From Trematomus loennbergii (Eukaryota > Chordata > Actinopteri > Perciformes > Nototheniidae): DNA of 64,000 nt. Shown here piece after piece: positions 59,958 to 64,000 of the stretch (within the stretch, counting starts at the first letter, position 1; every line of letters starts with the position of its first letter). Where the stretch lies: positions 24,014,403-24,078,402 of the forward strand of contig JAAOOA010000086.1 in the NCBI GenBank assembly GCA_012861695.1, given 5' to 3'. The notes below the pieces were generated by a model, which was not told the origin of the DNA, searched no databases, and saw nothing but the letters and a program-made list of their open reading frames with translations. The translations under genes were made by a program, and so were the position numbers.

Positions 59958-61048
59958 CATCACACCCAGACAGACAAAACTCCATGCTCTCCAGCTGCCA
60001 TGACAACACCCGCCCTCAGATCTGGACCCAGACAATGCCACTGAGACAATGGCGCCATGGCGACGGGCTCATACCCCATCACTTTTTTTTTCTTCTCCCA
60101 AATCTTATTTTTAGAGGCAAAATGTTACTGAAACTTTTGAACTGTCGTCTGAAACGCTGACAGACATACCCACAGCAACAGTAACCAGAACTCTTTCCTG
60201 TCAAGTATACAGTGTGTACACTCAAGTATCGACATTTAAAATAGTTAATCAACATAATTAGCTGTGTACACTCTTAGTATGACGGTCAAATGGGTTTTAA
60301 ATGGTGGTAAATCTTCTGTAAATACTCTAAAGAGGAGTGGGACATCCACATCTAGTGGTTAATTCTCTAACTTCACATCCACACTTGTTACTCATTTTCT
60401 AACCAGCCCATCCCCTCCCATCAAATCACCCCCCCCCCCCCCACACACACACACGGTGCGAAGCAGTGATCTCTTCCTTCCCATTTAATCCCCTCCTCCT
60501 CGTCTGCGCTTTCCCTCCATTCGTTTCCATGGCAATGCCGTCTGCATTGCACCAAGAGCCCCGGCTGGTGTGTTCGCTCACAAGCCTTTCCCCTCTCTCT
60601 GTCTTTCCTCGCTCGTATTGTCCTCTCTATACGAGCCTCCATACTTAAACAGACACCACTTATTCTTCTCTTAGTGTCTTTGAATCAAACGTTAAAACAC
60701 TCTTCTGCATTTAGTTATTCTCGTTGTTTCCCACCCTATTTTAATTAGTTCTCATACTCATTTCCCCATGCATGCACTCACTGGTATGCTCCCTTATATT
60801 CAAGATTCAAAGGTTTTAATGTCATATGCACATAAACTACCGTGTAGAAAATGGAGCTCCTCCAACGATGCAACATATATGATAAAATACAAAGTACAAA
60901 TACAAAATAGTGCAAGAAGTCTATATACACGTAAATAGAATATGATACAAGAACAGAATGTAAAATTAAGTATTGTACAGTAGATGAAATGAAATACGGT
61001 TTATTACGGTGATAACTAACTTTGTTGTATAGTGTTAACATCGAATGC

Positions 61049-61197
<149 letters not shown>

Positions 61198-62422
61198 GTA
61201 AGACATGATTAGAGGTAGTCTGACATGTATGCTGTTTATACAACATTACATAAGCGTTTGTGCTTCAGCATGCTTGAAGAGAGGGGGTCTTGGTCTTTGT
61301 TCTGCTACGATGCTGTGTAGGGTGTCTGCACTAAGATAAGTACTAACTAGTCCCTAAAGACACACACAGGAATATGCAGCCCAGGAATAATTCACAGTCA
61401 GAACTCTCTTTTTGTGTGTTAAAATATAACTATAGGTAATCATTGAAATTAGCCTTTTGATGCACGCCCCACGTTTCATAGTCATGTCACAGGGAAGAGG
61501 ATTAGAAGCTGCTCTGACATTTGGAGAGAACACTGATGAAGCCCTTCTCATTATCCAGCTGTATATAGAACTGTTTTTAGACTCCCTGGCTGAGCCGCCA
61601 TGCCTATTGGATGCACCGTGACGGCAACGATCCGCCATGCCTAGCAACAGTAACTAAGCAGGTGAAATATATGTTGTGGTATCTTCACCGCCGGACCCCT
61701 GCTAAATTTGGACGAAAATCAAATTTAAGATAGAAGGAGACGTAGGATATTATATAAATATACAACATATTAATATCTGTGATTCAGCACTATATTTATG
61801 TATCATACAGTTACATAAGAGTTTAGAAAAGTGACTTGCAGTATGTAAGGACTGCAGTTAAATATACTGAAATGTATCGTTTGTATATGTATACACCTAG
61901 GTACTAAACTATGATTATCATTCAAAGCTTTAGGGTAATTCAAACAGATTTACTGCACTTTCTACGGCAGGTACTACGAAGTTACAGTTTGCAAATAAAA
62001 AAAACAAGCAGATGGATTTTTCCATCCAGGATTCCTCTGGTTAAGACATGTTATAACACTGTGAACACATAAGTGCCAACAATCAGCAGCCTTACTGTAA
62101 CCGTGCTTTGCTCAAAGGCACAAATACCAAACAATGCCTCAACTTATCCTTTCTTTCGACCAAAGTTAATGCAGCTATGATTTTGACATGACAGATTTCT
62201 GTGTTTCTGTGTTCCGTGTGTAACCCGAGAGAAAATGGACGCCATGCACTTATGGGCTAGTCTGGCTGGCTTCCTGTCTTTTGCAAAAGTTGACCCTGAG
62301 CAGCTGAGTTGTTGTCTGATGTAGCATTTGAATCGGAAGCTGATGACTTAGGTTGCTTCACCACAGTCAATCAAATCTGACAAAATCCCCCCCACTGGGT
62401 CCTGATGAGGCAGGTTGACTAA

Positions 62423-63423
62423 GGCCCGGCTCCACGAGGACGGAAACTGGTTGAATCCGCATATTTCTCATGCGTATAGCCCTCTAAGCTCCACGACGCC
62501 GTAAGGGAAACGTAGAAACAGACCCCGCAAACGACAACGGGTCCAAAGGTGGATAGATCTGGGAACTGAGCGCTCTGGGGGGTCCACGGGGCCGTGGAGT
62601 CGCCTATACGGTCATTAGTTTTCATAGCCCCGCCTCTCCCCCGCGGGGTTGCTATCGTGCTCCAGTCGCTACTGACCATGCTACAGTTCTTTGTGCAACA
62701 TCTACAGGAGCTCCTCCTTGAATTCAGATTATTTATCTTTATCTCGATATGGACATAAACGCGAGTGAAGTCTAATCTGACAGGACGGAGACCCGCAGCT
62801 CCTGCCGCTGTGATGCAGCGGGAGCAAAACCACACTTCAAGTCAGATCATCACCCTTAGCTATTTTAATTACCTCTCAAACTACCTAACTAGTTAGAAAT
62901 ATGTTCATTTTTACTGTCGGGTCACTCATTACAGGATCAGCTGCTGCATGAGACAGACACTGACGCTGTGAGAAGAGAGGAAAAAGAGATGTATTTGATG
63001 ATTATATATCATTATATCGTCGTTATTCATTTGTTTTAAAGCTCAATAAATAAATGAAGACCTTTGACCGGCACTTTTATAATTTTGTCCGGAAGATTTA
63101 AACTTTAACACACGCTGACCGGCGAACAACTCTGCCCGGTTCTGTCGGCCCCCACCGCGGAGAATACACAGAAGTGCAGCCATGACAACCATTCTTCTTC
63201 GCTGCTTTTGTGGAGGAAGTTGCTGCTTTTGTGGAGGAAGTTACAGCGCCACGTACAGGTTCGGCATATGTACTGCAGCTTTTCCAGCGGTTGGATGTAA
63301 ACGGAGCCGTCTCGTGGAGCTTGACACAATCCGGTGTATATTGCGTGGGGACGAAGGTTTTTTGCGGTTGCATTTGCGTTACTCCGATGCGTTTTGCCGT
63401 ATTTGTCCTCGTGGAGCCGGGCC
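62423..63423. mobile_element. PIF/Harbinger-like MITE, 1.0 kb
   Basis: Perfect 19 bp inverted ends GGCCCGGCTCCACGAGGAC, flanked by TAA at 62420-62422 and 63424-63426. The 3 bp TWA duplication is typical of PIF/Harbinger. The interior is GC-rich with a 21 bp direct repeat near 63201-63241 and no recognisable transposase. Confidence 0.75.
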
Positions 63424-63434
63424 TAAGTGCTAAA

Positions 63435-63600
63435 AGGTGGGATATTTTGGGAAACGAGCTGAATTCTCTTTCTTGCAGAGACTTAGATGAAAGATCAATA
63501 CCACTCCTGTACATTACAGATTAGCTTAGCCCAAAAACTGGAAACAGCCAGCCTTGATCTGTTTGAAGGTAACACTCCCTGTAAAGCTCATCAATAATCA
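63435..63600 (+). repeat. Dispersed fish repeat fragment
   Basis: Contains GATATTTTGGGAAACGAGCT, TTAGCTTAGCCCAAAAACTG and GAAGGTAACACTCCC, the same common repeat type as at 43.6 kb. Confidence 0.5.
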
Positions 63601-64000
63601 GCAATACAGAGACAATGGGGGTGGGGTTAGGTTTGTTTCAACGGCTACCATCGCTGGAAGATATATTGTTCCAGAAATAATTGTGATATACAATCGTATT
63701 TGATCATGTTATGCCACACATAATCAAGTAATAGCATATTAACGCTAAAAGCAATTCATTCTTCCGAATACAAATACAAAATAAAATAAAACCACACATC
63801 CAAATAAATAAATGAAATACCCTCTTTGGCTTGGTTGACAAAAATCGCAAATTAAATATTTATCACATATTGGCACAGGAGTATAGATAAGTAAGTAAGT
63901 AATAAGCAATTCCCTCTTTAATAGGCTGCCGTGTCACTACCGTTCCAGTTTCATAAAAGCTAGTATCTTTGTTAACAGTAAAGTAACAGCAGTTCAGTGT

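Overview
The window is vertebrate nuclear DNA, almost certainly from a teleost fish. It has split genes with GT-AG introns, more than ten long (GT)n/(CA)n arrays, and many short interspersed elements of fish type: TTAA-flanked MITEs, Harbinger-like and hAT-like MITEs, tRNA-derived SINEs and the 3' ends of LINEs. It contains no operons, CRISPR arrays or other bacterial features. All identifications come from reading the sequence and from remembered family motifs; no search was run.

Layout. Positions 1-20,060 hold no gene I can recognise, only repeats: an LTR-like tandem duplication near 8.3 kb, a Harbinger-like MITE with a SINE inside it near 12.1-13.0 kb, and a hAT-type element with a BED-finger exon at 13.85-14.93 kb. 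TRAPPC3 (BET3 subunit of the TRAPP tethering complex) lies on the minus strand, CDS 25,830 down to 20,517, in five exons. About 1.1 kb away, head to head, SMAP2 (an Arf GTPase-activating protein with a clathrin box) runs on the plus strand from 26,926 to 43,061 in nine exons. Its first intron is 10.9 kb and full of repeats, and its long 3' UTR ends near 46.5 kb. RIMS3 (a short RIM protein of presynaptic exocytosis) is on the minus strand and converges on SMAP2. Its last five coding exons occupy 55,963-52,512 and a probable 5.8 kb 3' UTR runs to about 46.65 kb. I could not find its N-terminal exons, so 56-64 kb is probably intron or upstream sequence.

The three genes do not form a pathway, but all act in membrane traffic: TRAPPC3 in ER-Golgi vesicle tethering, SMAP2 in Arf1/clathrin coat regulation at the trans-Golgi and endosomes, RIMS3 in synaptic vesicle release. 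In humans all three lie on 1p34, so the block looks like conserved macrosynteny with local rearrangement.

The main caution is sequence quality. Exons of all three genes carry single-base indels that break otherwise well conserved reading frames, often in compensating pairs, while splice sites and neighbouring exons stay intact. The long GT arrays also contain phase-breaking single-base losses. This fits residual indel error in a long-read assembly better than three adjacent pseudogenes. I found no new multi-gene system. The most interesting signals are five TTAA-flanked non-autonomous elements, two of which carry a palindromic CRE (TGACGTCA), a coding minisatellite in SMAP2, and several mobile elements with clear target-site duplications.
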